Shown here: piece after piece, positions 1 through 12,894 of the stretch
How the letters are laid out: each line of letters begins with the position of its first letter
Numbering within the stretch: position 1 is the stretch's first letter
From: Mauremys mutica
Lineage: Eukaryota > Chordata > Testudines > Geoemydidae
Reading direction: 5' to 3'
Assembly (NCBI RefSeq): GCF_020497125.1
Contig: NC_059075.1
Span: 110,957,222-111,021,221, forward strand
DNA: 64,000 nt
Program-made: the position numbers and the translations under genes
The notes under the pieces: generated by a model
What the model was told of the DNA's origin: nothing
Databases searched by the model: none
What the model saw: only the letters and a program-made list of their open reading frames with translations

Positions 1-3000
1 GCTAAGGAAAGTCATTCTCATGTGCTGTAACCACTCTATTTCACTTTGTAGTTGTCTCACCCATACCACTTGTGAGATGACAGCCTCACACCACATGAAT
101 CTCTAGCCTAGACTGTGTGCGTGTCTGTGTGTGTAGAAAAGGGAATCTCACTCCCTGCGTATCTGTTTCTGGAGCTATACATTTAAATGTGTGAGCCCTT
201 TGGGTAGTAGAAAGTAGGTCCATTGGAAGTAGGGACAACTCTCTACATTTACCCTTCCATGCTCCTTGGCACATGAGCCAGGACAGTCAGTGGAATCAGT
301 GCAGTTAATCTCTCCACCCTTCCAATTTTGCCAATATACAACCTAAGTACATCCATTATTTTGGGAAAGGGCATAAACTGAACAGGAATCTCCCTCTCTA
401 GTACTTGGATTTTCTTGTGGGTGGGGAAACAATCAATTTTCTACATTTTGAGTATAATTCACCTCTGATTCCTCACTCACTACCTACTTTTATAAATCTG
501 TCTTGTAAAATGGAATCATCTTACTTTATTCTGCTTGGAATGGAGGACAAGTAACTCCTCAAGCACTGAGTGCACCATTAGTTTATGAGAATTCAAGAAA
601 CTCACAGGTAAAGTGATCCAAAACCAATATATTAACCACCAGGACTGCATTTTTCTTCGGATCGTCCCCTACACACACGCACTCTCTCTCTATGGGGAGA
701 GCGGAAGGCTTACTACTGTGGCCATTGATCACTGACCCACAAAAGGGGATCCATTAACATGTTTTTGTTTAGAAAGTGAGCCTCCTTGAGATTCATCCTA
801 ACTCCAAGAAATCTTCCCTCAAGCAGTTTACTCCTGCAAGATGGAATGGAAGAAAGATGGTGCTCAGATGCAAGAGTGATGGGTATCATATAAGAACCCT
901 CAACCAAGATTTTCAAACGTGATGGGTGATTTGGGGTGCCCAACTACAGGTAACTTAAAGAGGCCTGATTTTCAGAAAGTAGCAAGCACCTACCCTCTGA
1001 AAAAAACAGGCCTCTCTAACGTGTATCAAGTTGGACACCTAAAAAGCGAAGCAGCCAAAATTACTAAGCACTTGAAAAAAAACTCTTGGGTATAGATAGA
1101 TAATTGCCTCTGTAGTCCCTAAATAAAAGGTATGAATCGAAACTTATGCTGTGTTTTTTTTCCTTTAGCAGCCAGAGTTCAAACAGCTTTTCAGCAGATT
1201 GCAGCTTCCAACAAGTAGAGCATGGTGCTAGATTACAATCAGACACAACCAGACAAAATATAGTAATTTGGGCTCCTTTGCAAAATCATTGCTGACCTGA
1301 ATTGGTCACAGTGCTGCTCCCAAAAGCATTGAATACTTGCAATGGTGATAAAACCCTTCTCTCCTCACCAAAAGAACCATATACACCAAAACTAGAGTCT
1401 CATAACAATAGCATTTCACTTAGCTGGCTGTGAAATACAGGATTTGACCTCTAAATTTAAACAGCCTTTTTAAAGACAACAGCATTTACCTAACGAAGGA
1501 AAAAGAGAGACCTGAGTAACTAACTCACAGGAAAGCTAGAATGGTACTTTCCTACTCAAATCATCTTTCCACACTGCAGAGCCACTGAAACGGATTGAAA
1601 TATAGCATTTCTACCTCCTGGTGACAAAGGAAACAGAGGAACGGGTGAATCGGTCTTTGCTGCACACAATGCTTGTAGCAGTACCATAAACTTGGATCCT
1701 CTGTAACATTGCAATGCACAGTCCTTTGTGCTAGTCCACAGAGAAGGTGGAAGAGGGTTTGGGAGTGGGAGAAAGATACTAAGAAATCAATCACAAGCGG
1801 AAAAAAATCTCGGCTCCTTGGAAGTCAATGGAAAAACACTCATTGACTTCAATGGGCCCGGATTTAATTCCCAGGTGGTGCAGGCCCACGTGCCCACATT
1901 CATGTTTCCTGGTAACCGTTGCCTGAGGATGTCCTAAAATGGACACCACAGAACTGTTGTAATATCCTGAGGCCCAGAGCCACTCCGCTGTCCTGGCCCT
2001 ATTTACGGAATTGTCTCTTACATATAAATTGACACTTGGAGGCAGGGGAGAGGGGAGACATGATCGGCTATCAGAAAAGCAATCCTCACTCGCTGCTCAG
2101 TGCTCATCTGTGATAACAACAGTCATTATGAAAAGGTTGCCTCTGCTGCTTGTATATAAATCAGTGTCAAACACAGCTCTAACCTCCAGAGACAATGAGC
2201 CAGCTTTCCATTGAGCACAGCCTGCCATGTGAATTAGCACATGACTGCTGAATGGCCAGTATTGTTGATGGTAGCAGCAGGAGCAGCCCACTGACATTTA
2301 CTTAAATACCAGGTGATCTTTTCAACAGATTTGGAGGTTTGTGACACATTTTCCTCCTGCTTTCCTGAGTGCCCCCTTCCAAAGAGAAAATCAATTTCCT
2401 TCTTTCCTCAAGCTGTCTGACCTTGAAAAGCCCATTGCTTTGCTTTGTTGGAATATACTGAGCTGATCTTCTGCCAACTATAATTTATCAAGACGAAGGT
2501 GAAAGGAAACAGCAGGATTTTTTTTTTGGTGTTGCATAAAGAATAATGTTGCTTTTTCTCCTAGCTTTTCAATATTCTATAAGCACTTTTGGTTAATTCA
2601 AGTGTTGTTGTAACTCTTTTGTTACCAAATCTTTGAAGGAAAGACTAATGGGTTAAGTAAAGGATCTAAATAACATGTTTTCCAGTCATAAGATCTTTCT
2701 CTTCTGTGTTTCATGACTTGAAGTTTCATTGATCTCTTGAGAAAAACTTTTCAATTGTTCTTTGCTTTAGGTGAACAGTATGTAATCACCTGCTCGGTCT
2801 TCACCATTGGAGATCACTGATCAGCAAGTACTGCTGGGCTATGATGATTATTTTCAATACGACTCACTGGATCCAGGATCTCAACTGAATTAAAGTAACT
2901 TGCCCATATTATATACCCTCAAAAATGTGCCTAATGTATCTTAGTGGCTCCAATCCCTACTCATATACTTGGTCCTGGTACCTCTGATCTCCAGCTAGTT

Positions 3001-4200
3001 TGCTTCCCAGCAATAGTGAAGCCAGGCTTTGAGCATTGGTGGAGTCAGGGAGAGTGATAGGTCATCGGTGGTGCTACCTTCAGTTATACCTGGCTTGAAA
3101 AGGCACAACACATACACGTAAAGGATGCTGGAAGGGGACCGGGGTCACCACCCCTGCCCACCTATTAGCTCCATCACTGCTTCCAAGCATTTTAGAGAGC
3201 TGGTATCTATAGCACTGTAGGATGTCCGCCATCATATCTTTGACACCAATGGCAAGGACTCAAGGCACATATATAGGGAGGAAAAGCAGATCTCACAGTG
3301 TGGTTATATGCATGATCTGGTGTTTGTAAGAGGAACACGATATGTCCTTTTATGTGCAAAATGGGGTTTGAATGACAGAAGTCACCTCACAATGCTCCAG
3401 GGTGCCTGGATTCTAATCCTAGAGCTCAAACAAATCAGCTATTACCTATTAGGAGCATGGTCTGTCAGCTTGTCTGTCAGGCTCCACACCAGTTAATAAA
3501 GAGAGATGCATGACCAACATACTGATCATACTGATTTGAGAGATACATGACCAACAATTTCAGCTAGAGGTTATTCCAGGTACATCACTGCTGAGTTAAA
3601 TAAAAGGGAGAAGATGAAGAACTTCATCTGCAAATTTTATCTAATAAAGTGGTCTATTCCCAACATTATTTTCAATGGCAGCTGGCAAATCTAAGATGAA
3701 GGGTGTATTCCACTGGCCAGCCTTCAGTCAGATAACGTGACAAGTCATTTTCTTCCCTCTTTTTTATATGTAAAAAATGCTAAACATTTAGTTTACTGTC
3801 AACTTAAGTTGTCTAAAATATATATTCACACTACAAAAATGTTCGTAGAGTGAATAAAAAAAATGTACTGTCTGTTTCAATATACCACTCCAGTCGTTCC
3901 TTTACATTTGTTGCAGTTTGGTTTTACATGGCTTGTTCTGCCTCCGTTATTTATTGATTATATCAGCCCTTGAAATTTCTCTTTTCCTTTCAGCTGCTCT
4001 TCTCTTTTTGAGACACAATCCTGGGGGCAAGGGCGGCAGCAGCATATACTAATCGGCAGAGCAGAGTCTGGGCGGCAGGAGCTATGGGGCTAAATCAGCA
4101 CCTAAAATCAGTGTAGCTCAACTGCATAAATTGGTGACTGACTTCAACCAGGTGACGGGCTAGCCCATTGCCCTCTACCCAGAGACTTCAACTGGCTTCC
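1..4200. other. Intronic sequence with little recognisable content
   Basis: No gene was found. Short TG-rich (about 118-134) and AC/TC-rich (about 671-690) simple tracts occur. A small fold-back around 1812-1860 contains GAAGTCAATG and CATTGACTTC arms. The stretch at 925-1010 resembles the GATTTTCAGA fold-back family also seen near 30450. Confidence 0.5.
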
Positions 4201-4214
4201 TGAATGAGTCACTT

Positions 4215-4465
4215 AGAGCTTGACCCTGGGAGATGCTGAGTGCCTCCTGAGGGGTGCTGGGAGTTCTCAATTCCCATTGACTTTACTGGGAGTCAGTACT
4301 TCTCAGACGCCACTCTGCACCTCACAGGATCAAGCCCTTTATCTCTCTGCCTCATTTTCTCCATCTGTAAAATAGGAGCACATCTACTTTTTCACCCTTT
4401 GAAATGTAATTTGAGATCCTTGGATGAAAGCTGTTACATTACAGTACAAACTATTAATTATTAAT
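4215..4465 (+). repeat. Decayed tRNA-derived SINE, body and tail
   Basis: The body contains CTCATTTTCTCCATCTGTAA followed by the AATTTGAGATCCTTGGATGA block and an ATTATTAAT tail. This is the layout of the CORE/MIR-like amniote SINE seen repeatedly in this window. The tRNA-like head is not clear. Confidence 0.6.
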
Positions 4466-4469
4466 ATGT

Positions 4470-6868
4470 TCATATTGCAGCAGCATCCTTGAGAGAAGCC
4501 AGCTGAAGAGATTAGGTCATGAAACAGCAGAGGTCACCTGTCTTTGAAAAAGCATCCATTGCAAAAGCTCCAGTTCAAGCTACAAGTATGGGAAACAGCT
4601 GATCTAATTATGGAAAAGCTTCCCATGACAAAAAAAATATGAAGATGTGCTCCACTCCCTCCATTGTGTGTTACCTGGGCACTCAGCTAGCAAGAAGGCT
4701 GCAGAGGTGATTTACCCTCTGCCATATGCTACCTGAATGGTACCAAATCATTTAAAAGAAAAGCCAGAAGTAAAATTTCATATTCCTGAAAGTAAGGGAC
4801 TGGTGACACTGATTTGAGCCAGGCATAGTGCAGATAGCAACCATGAAGGATTTCCCCACACAGTTCTGGAAATGCACTTCCAGCCACCCAGCTTAGTAGT
4901 CCAGCCCTGAGCCTCTCCTGAGTGGAAGCTCTATGCCAAATTTGTGATGGTTTTGCAATATGAATAAATATCCAGTGGTGACAGTGACAAGACACACGAA
5001 GCTCACTTCACTTGTGAATGGTAACAGACCACTGAAGTAGCTAACCCTCAGGCAGGTGGGTACTAGCATTTGGTGTGGAGTCATGCTTCCCTTTTATTGA
5101 GGAGAGTTGAATTTTATTTTATTATTTTTGCTAATGCGTTATTCTAAGATTCCATTAAGCTCTGAGCATCACAGTTCAAGCATTCCCATAGGGGAACCCT
5201 AATGCATTTTATATGCAGTTATTGTTTAATTTGCTTTTGAGGAACACCTAATTCAGAGTGTGCACTTAACTCTTGTCATCAGTACTTTGGTATCCCCCAG
5301 TGACCAATGCTAACAGCATTTTGCATCTGCACTTTCAGTTCCTGCTTTAACAAATGAATTAGAAGAAGTAAAGGATTTTCTTTTTTGTGTTTGTTATTTC
5401 AAACACACAGGCAATGATTTCCTCTGCCTCAAATAAAAGGTTAATACAGGGCTTCAAGACTCCAGGCAGGGAGCTGTTATAGAGGATAAAAAGGAAAATA
5501 CAACCAATAGAGCTTTATAATTAATCAAAATTAATTAAATGCCACCAGATTCCCTATGGAATTAAATATTATACGATACATCCATTAGAGTGTCCAAAAG
5601 AATTCACCATGAGTAGAATTTCCTCAATGAGGTCCCAACCCAGCAAGGCAATTAAATCCATGAATTAACTTTAATGAGACTTAGACGCATGCTTAAAGTT
5701 AGGCACATGGTCTTAAGCTTGTGCTTAAATATTTCGCTGCACTGGAGCCAAAAAGAATGGGGTACAAGTAGCTGCTTGTGACAATGCTGCTTCATCTCCT
5801 AAAATATGGTATCACCTTTGAAATATAAATAGCTTGGTTAAGATAAATGGTGTTACCACGAAAAATAAACCGCCCCCCCCACACCTAGCTGTCATTTTCA
5901 TTTTAACTATCTCATCCTTTTAGCACTATTCCGTGTCATTGAAGTATGTAAAGTGCTTGACCGAGGTCTAATACATCACCCTTATGATAAGGGCAATTAG
6001 AACAGAGAAATTTCTACAGAGGACAGAATACAGAATTCTTGCAAACCAACCTACTTACTACTGTATTTTACTCACTAGTTATAACAGACACTTTCCAGAC
6101 CTTTACGGCTATCAGTAGTGCTCTGAAATAAGGGAGTAAGTGCTAACAGCAAGATGAGGGCTACATGTTCAATCCACTCCTTTAAATGTAAAACAAAGAG
6201 AGTTTTAACTGTCTGCTGAAGAGCCATTCACACAGGTATTAAAACCAGTATTGCCGGAAATAGTTTTAAACATGGCATGTTACCACAGCAAACCCAGGCA
6301 GAAATACCTGAAGGAATTTATGACGATCCTGTTAGCTTTCATTCAGGGGCTCCTGCTGCCGCACACTGTCAAACTACCTCAGGCATTCGCCACACTAGCA
6401 TTTTTCTGAAATTCTCCCAGCATTGCATTATAATAAGTGTAGTAACCCCAGCTGTAGCAACAGTGGGAGTATTATTGCAGACAGCACTTCAGTGTCTTTA
6501 CCACCGTATCACCTAAATATGTTCAAATGGTATGGTGGTAAAAATGCCAGCAGGCACTAGCAACCAGTCTGCATTAGCAGTATCAGTGGTGGAGTTGCAA
6601 TAGTAAGAGCTTTTAAGAAAAATGCCAATGTGAAGAAAGCCTGAGAAGGACGTAGAAGGCCAGGTGCAGGTGGTAAAGGCAGGGTGCGGAGCCAAAGGAG
6701 CACTGCAGAGTGAATACCTAGCCACTCAGTTTTTCAGGATTTTCCAATGACTCTGGTGGGGGAGGTTTGAGGCCCATGTGCTGTGTCTGCTCCACAGTGA
6801 GACAAATCCTGTCCACCCCAATGGGATGGAGTCTTGAGTTTCTATTCTTAGAGTTCCCAAGTGTTTTC
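4470..6868. other. Intronic sequence without assigned features
   Basis: No gene or well-preserved repeat was recognised. The stretch at 5640-5760 contains a GCATGCTTAAAGTTAGGCAC fold-back resembling those near 48200 and 57110. An AT-rich patch lies at 5510-5580. Confidence 0.4.
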
Positions 6869-7135
6869 CAAGGCCATGTCTACATTACCAAGTTCTGTCG
6901 ACAAAAGTGATGTTGACAGCCAAAATTTGACATCATAAAAATCAGAATCACATGTTAACACTCCCTCCCTCTGTCGGCAGAGCATATCCATCATTGACAG
7001 TGTGAGCAATGCACTGTGGGTACCTGTCCAGCTCGACACTTTGTTGCTTGGTGTTGTGGGAAGGCAGAGAGGATTGCAGCACATTCTGGGACCGGGCTCA
7101 ATGTCCCATGATGTATTGTTTTCTGTCCCAGCACT

Positions 7136-7955
7136 CATAGACTCATAGACTTTAAGGTGAGAAGGGACCATTATGATCTTCTAGTCTGACCTCCTGTACA
7201 ACACAGGCCACATAATCTCACCCACCCACTCCTGTAACAAACCCTGATCTATGTCTGAGCTATTGACATCCTCAACTTGTGGTTTAAAGACTTCCAGGTG
7301 CAGAGAATCCTCCAGCGAGTGACTCATGCACAACACTGCAGAGGAAGGCAAAAAAAACCCAGGGCCTCTGCCAATCATCTCTGGAGGAAAACTCCTACCA
7401 GACCCCAAATATGGCAATCAGCTAAACCCTGAACATGTGGGCAAGTCTCACCAGCCAGTCACCCAGGAAAGAATTCTCTGTAGTAACTCAGATCCCAGCC
7501 TATCTAGTGTCCCATCACAGGCCATGGGCATATTTACCGCTAATAGTCAAAGATCAATTAATTGCCAAAATTAGGCTATCCCATCATAGCATCCCCTTCA
7601 TAAACTTATCAAGCTTAGTCTTGAAGCCAGATATGTATTTTGCCTCCACTGCTCCCTTTGGAAGGCTGTTCCAGAACTTACTCCTCTGATGGTTAGAAAC
7701 CTTCGTCTAATTTCAAGTCTAAACTTCCTGATGGCCAGTTTATATCCATTTGTTCTTGAGTCCACATTGGTACTGACCTTAAATAACTCCTCTCCCTCCC
7801 TGGTATTTATCCCTCTGATATATTTATAGAGAGCAACCATATCTTCCTTCAGCCTTCTTTTGGTTAGACTAAACAAGCCAAGCTCTTTGAGTCTCAATGG
7901 GCTTTCTTTCCCAGAATTTTTGCAATGGCCCTTCTTTGTGGTGCACCCTGGCATC
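7136..7955 (-). mobile_element. CR1 LINE 3' part, inserted in the Harbinger element
   Basis: On the minus strand the reading frame (7954-7598) includes KELGLFSLTKRRLKEDMVAL and, further on, LEIRRRFLTIRGV. This is the C-terminus of CR1 ORF2 just after the reverse transcriptase. It is followed by a 3' UTR and the terminal repeated octamer-like unit, seen on the plus strand as TCATAGACTCATAGACT at 7136-7152. The copy is 5'-truncated, as is normal for CR1. It interrupts the Harbinger sequence and is therefore younger than it. Confidence 0.9.
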
Positions 7956-8084
7956 TTTGTGAGAAGGGATGGATCCCGCAGTGCTCTCCGATGCTCTGTT
8001 AACTGTCATGAAGACATTGTGGATGGCAGTGCAGTTAATCTTGAAGTTCCTAATTGAAGAAGACTCCCAGGCACCCAACATGAT

Positions 8085-8545
8085 GCGTGATATGTATAGG
8101 AGCAACTTTAGATTGCTTTTGGCATTCACAGAACAGCTGCATAGGGTAGACCGTCGCTTTTGGGCTTGGGAAACAAGCACTGAATGGTGGGATCATACCG
8201 TCATGCAGGTCTGGGATGAAGAGCATTGACTACAGAACTTTTGGATGCAGAAAGCCACCTTCCTGGAACTATGTGTGGAGCTTCCCCAAAACTGCAGTGC
8301 AAGGACACCAGAATGAGAGCTGCCCTATTGGTGGAGAAACATGTGGCAATCGCTGTGTGGAAGCTGGTGACTCCAGCCTGCTACCAGTCAGTCGTGAATC
8401 AATTTGGAGTAGGGAAGTTAACAGCTGGGGCTGCATTAATGCAAGTATGCAGGGCAGTAAATCGCATCCTGCTACAAAGGACTGTGACTCTAGGAAATGT
8501 GTGTGAAATAGTGGACGATTTTACAGAAATGGGTTTCCTTAACTG
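8085..8545 (+). pseudogene. Harbinger transposase remnant (N-terminal half)
   Basis: The conceptual protein contains STEWWDHTVMQVWDEEH, then QNFWMQKATFLELC, then RMRAALLVEKHVAIAVWKL and later NQFGVGKLTAG. This is the N-terminal region of PIF/Harbinger (HARBI1-like) transposases, whose FGVGxST block precedes the nuclease fold. A TGA at 8227 falls where the family normally has tryptophan. A frameshift lies between about 8270 and 8310. The similarity ends just after MGFLNCG, where the first catalytic Asp block would begin. The DDE catalytic core is therefore missing and the gene is dead. The element's inverted repeats and 3-bp target duplication agree with this family. Confidence 0.85.
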
Positions 8546-9214
8546 TGGGGTGCACCTCATGGGGAAAACAGCACACACTCTTTGCAAGGGTCATGGTGCA
8601 GCATTCTAGGGAAAAAAATCTAAAATTCTTCCATACTTTTCACAGGCAGGGGTCATTCTAGCAGACATCTCACTGCTCAGGGTAAGCAAGGAAGTGAGGG
8701 CACATCTACCCCATGCTTGTGGCTTCTGCCCTGCTCCCTATGCTGCTTGCCTAAGGGCCACTTTGGTCCCTGCACAGGTGATTGCCGAATGGTGTGGGAA
8801 AGTTTCCTACAATGGGAAAAGGAACAAAGCAGCTCTGCCAAGGAACCTTGGGCAGAGGATTGCTGAGTACCTCTAGGACATTTTTTCCGACAAAAGTCAC
8901 ATTGCAGTGTGTTCGCATTATCTGTTTGGTTGACCAAAGGCAATTTTGGTTGACAAAACTTGGTAGCATAGACAAGGTCCAAATAACTTTAGCCCTCTGT
9001 TAGCAACTTCTTGTATAGGGTGCATGATCAGCTCTTAATCCACCTCAGCTTCTCCATCTGTGAAAAGGTGTTAACTGTAACAGGTTGGCGGTGTTTGCTT
9101 TAAAGCACCTCAAGCAGGTCTTGATCCTGCTGAGAGGAATGTTAAGTGGATTCTTTTGTTTTAATGGTACCGCTGACATGCTGCAGATATGTGGAAGGTG
9201 GAAGTGGCTTTTTA

Positions 9215-9498
9215 GGCCTTGTCTACACTTACCAAGGGTTCGACGCGCAGTGATCATGCATCAACAGTTAATTTAGTGGGTCTAGTGAAGACTTGCTAAA
9301 TTGACTGCAGATCACTCGCCCATCAACTCCTGTACTCCACCTGAATGAGAAGCGCAAGGGGAGTCAATGGGAGAGTGATCTGCGGTCGACATCGCAGAGT
9401 GTGGACCCTGTGGTAAGTACATCGACTTCAGCTAAATTTTTCACATGGCTGAAGTTGAATAATTTAGATTGATCTCTCCCTGTAGTGGAGACAAGGCC
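9215..9498. mobile_element. Harbinger-type MITE with TTA target duplication
   Basis: The ends are GGCCTTGTCTACAC and GTGGAGACAAGGCC. Perfect TTA duplications lie at 9212-9214 and 9499-9501. It is 284 bp with no coding capacity. The terminal sequence closely matches the Harbinger element at 6872-8979, which suggests the same transposase family mobilised both. Confidence 0.9.
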
Positions 9499-9501
9499 TT
9501 A

Positions 9502-11285
9502 GAGAGGAAAGGATGCAGTGTATGGGCTGAGCTGTCTGGAGGGAGGAATCTTGGGAGCAGTGAAGTTTAGAGAGGATGCTTAAGCTGAACTTTGTTATGT
9601 TAATTTCTTTCATCAGACTGTGAACCCCTTCCTCATACTGGTGAGCAGCTTGGTACAAAGAGACTATTCCTGGGAGTAACTGCTCATCGGTGTGAATAAG
9701 AGGTTCACAATCTGGCCCTTTGCTAATAAGGCCAAACCCCAAGGAGGGGGTGACTGTGGCCTCTACATAGTATGTTTGAGAGCAGGTTGGTAAAGGCATC
9801 TGCTCACATTAATCTACCTCACAGGTGTGTAGCAGAGATTAGGTAACACATATGCACATGCTTACCTGTGCTGGTAATGTTCAACACAGCTAATGGTGCC
9901 CAGATTCTAGGTGGCAATTTTCAATGGGTTTTAAGGGAGTCAAGTGCCCAATTCCCACTGAAAATCCCAGTCCTAACCCTCAATTTCCAATGGCACTAAC
10001 TGCTCCCATAATCAACCCCATGCCCCTTCAAAGAGCCCTCACTGCTTCTATTCCTTAAACTGCCTTGTATTATTTTAGTCTGTCATTTAAAAATAATAAA
10101 GTTAATGTTTATTTATGCTTTTCCATTTATGGGTGCTAAATAGCAGGAGTACATACTACTACCTATAAATCAGAAAAGGGGGCCATGTGAATTAACAAAC
10201 ATACTGAAAAATGATCTTCATAGTTACAGAAGACAGTAAATCTAGACTTTTTCTGTGCTTCTGGGAAAAGAGTCATAATAAAAATAAAGACAGATGTTCA
10301 AAACAGAGGGACTGAAAAGTTATTACTGGTACATCACCCATGCACCTTATCTGCATTGCTTATATTCTTAAAGGGCCCAAACCTGTGAAGTGCTGAGCTC
10401 AACTGGGAGTTCATGGGGTTCAGCAACCAGAAGCAGCTCAATACCTCATAGGACTGAGCCCCAATGCTTTGCTTTTGTCAGTGTAAAATTGAGCTTAACC
10501 TCTTCATTATTGCCTCTTAGAATACCTAAGCACCCACACATCATAAAAAACAACTCATAAAAAATGACCTAGGATACATATTCAGGCCAAGTGCTGGTCT
10601 GTGCCGATGGAAGCAAAATGAACACATAGTAAGGGCCAAATTCAACCCATATGTCAGTGGACATACCTCCTCTGATGTTAGTGGTGTTTGGGCTGCTTCC
10701 CCAGGGCTGAATTGAGCATTCATGCTACGGAAGTGGCAATAATGGGAATAGGAATTCTCTTGATAGCAGCAGCTGCACACACAACCTGCTCCATTTAGAC
10801 AGATTATTCTTGCCCCAGGGCAAAACTAAACTGCACGATGCGTATGTGCATGCGTTTGTGCATGCACAGATGTCATTGCCAGCTCAGGGATGTATATACA
10901 CAAACATAAGGCGCACTCTCTGTCATGCCACCCCAAAACACACCGCTGTTACTACTGTGCAGGGCACCTGGATCAACCTCTTTACTGCTTTTGAAGGACT
11001 CAGAATCAGAGGGAAGAGTTTCACCTCCCTTTCCCCACACCACCACCAGTTCCCCCCCCGGCCCCCAAAGTGGCACCTATACGCAACACTCCACTAGATC
11101 TGCAGCACTCAAGGTGTAAGTTATGGAGGGTGAGTGGCAAGGACATCAAGGGGAATGGCATGTAGAAAGTGATCTCAGACTATGAAAGAGAGATCCGCAG
11201 TGCAGCTCTGAGACGCTACTCTCATTCCCCTTTCATTCCAATGCTACGTATTGATGGGTTGTTCGCTGAGCATCTCTCACTTTTG
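9502..11285. other. Intronic sequence, mostly unassigned
   Basis: No gene was found. The stretch at 9905-9985 carries the GGCAATTTTCAATGGGTTTT / GAAAATCCCAGTC fold-back family. The stretch at 10370-10470 is a similar short palindromic repeat built on GTGCTGAGCTCAACTGGGAG. Confidence 0.4.
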
Positions 11286-11420
11286 AACGAGGAGTACTTG
11301 TGCCACCTTGGAGACTAACAAAAGCTTACGCCCAGATAAATTTGTGAGTCTCTAAGGTGCCACAAGGACTCCTCGTTCTTTTTGCTGATACAGACTAACA
11401 CAGCTACCACTCTGAAACTT
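11286..11420. repeat. Fold-back repeat, turtle-type, possibly Penelope-like
   Basis: The left arm AACGAGGAGTACTTGTGCCA at 11286 reappears inverted at 11351-11378 as GGTGCCACAAGGACTCCTCG. Next comes TGCTGATACAGACTAACACA. I know this unit from turtle genomes as a much longer dispersed repeat. Here only its end survives, in head-to-head form. The Penelope assignment is a guess from the inverted terminal arrangement. Confidence 0.65.
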
Positions 11421-12129
11421 CTCACTTTAGAGTGTCACACCTCATGAGCAGTTCCTGGAGAGGACCATAAAGCAAAGCAGAATGCTTCTCTCACCCAACC
11501 TGAGATTGAGACAAGCTTTCACACATTAGAAGCAATTCATTCTAATGCATGAGCAACACTCAATAATTCATTACTCAGAGAAGCCTCTTTTAGTAAGAAT
11601 GGAAACAAACATAATTTTTGAGCACCGCCCCCTCCGTCCTGACTAATAAGAATAGCCCAGTCTGAGCTGATGAGCTTTCCAGGGAGTTATTTTGCTCATC
11701 TGCATAGCAGCATTCTCATCCAGAGCAAAAGGAGCAGCAGTTCTTTTCCCAAAACAGAAAAAAACAAAACAAAAAAACCTGATAAGTGATTGACTGTAAA
11801 ATAAACAAACAACAAATAAACAATATTTTTAAAAATGCTGGTGCTATAGAATACTTAACATGCTGTTCAAGTGTGTGTCATGGTGATTTACATAGAAATA
11901 GTCTTCTCTGCAGCCCAAGAGACAACAGTAAGTTACTGTAAACGTGCAACCAGATGCATAGTCACTCCCTCGCTAATACTGCGCTGCACTCTCTAGTTTA
12001 TCATTGTGCACATTCTGCAGCAGAAGGAATGAAAAAGAGGCATCCGTCTGTGGAAGTACACTATTAAATCAACCACTGAAAACAGCCTGAAATCAGCTCA
12101 GCCTTTTAACTTTTCTGTAGATTTTTATT

Positions 12130-12330
12130 TTCTTTTAGTCTTGTGGTTAAGGCAAAGCACTGGGTTCTAGTCCGAGTGCTGATACCATCTTCCTTTGTAG
12201 CCCTGGGCAAGTCCCTTAACCTCGCTGCTTCAGTCTCCCAATCTGAGTGGGGATAGCAGTACTGCTCTACTTCACAGAGGGCTGTGAGGATTAATTAATG
12301 TTTGTAATAAGGGACTAGAGTATTGGCCTC
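12130..12330 (+). repeat. tRNA-derived CORE/MIR-like SINE
   Basis: The head TTGTGGTTAAGGCAAAGCAC is followed by GGGCAAGTCCCTTAACCTCG and CTCCCAATCTGAGTGGGGAT, then the GGCTGTGAGGATTAATTAAT block. The order matches the other SINEs here. Confidence 0.8.
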
Positions 12331-12894
12331 ATGAACTTTACACTGTCAAAGCAGCAAGGGGTGATGGAGGGCTGTTGGAGATCCTGTTCCTTCTCCGTTT
12401 AGCCTCCTCTTAAGCCAACAACAGAGTATAATGATCATTCCCCATTTTATACTGGGAAGAATTTTATGTGCGCACTTACATACACCCAGCCAATCAACAG
12501 CAGGCCTCTGGGTACTACAGAAACCTGTTGCTTTCTGAATATGTTTATTACACAGAAGAAGCCTGTTGAGTCTGACTTATTTGTGATAAAGGCTTGAAAA
12601 GCTAATACCGTTTTCTTCTGATGTGTGGATGTTAGCATACAGTGTTCATTAAAAGATATTCCAACAAGCTGCATTAACTGGATAACCCCAGTGATTAGGC
12701 TCAAACTTCTCTGATTTAGACACATTTCTCACACCAGTATGTATAACAATATTGTTCTTCAGATCAGGAGGGCTGACATTACTCTCACTATGCTGTAAGG
12801 AAATATTAGTTTTAGACTGCTATGTTTTATTTATTTTTAGTAAGTCTGGTATAGAGCAGAAACACAGGAAATGCAACCCAGACAATGACCACTG

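Larger units (their letters stand above)
6872..8979 (+). mobile_element. PIF/Harbinger DNA transposon, decayed, with a nested CR1
   Basis: The left end reads GGCCATGTCTACATTACCAA and the right end is its imperfect reverse complement, reading TTGGTAGCATAGACAAGGTC. Three bases, CAA, flank both ends, and a 3-bp target duplication is usual for PIF/Harbinger. The interior carries a broken Harbinger transposase (about 8085-8545) and a CR1 copy inserted at about 7136-7955. The transposase is cut off before the DDE catalytic part, so the element cannot mobilise itself. Confidence 0.85.

Noticed and set aside
8226..8609. 127-codon frame as a possible host gene of HARBI1 type
   Set aside because: It lies within transposon ends, begins with sequence out of frame with the family, and lacks the catalytic half.
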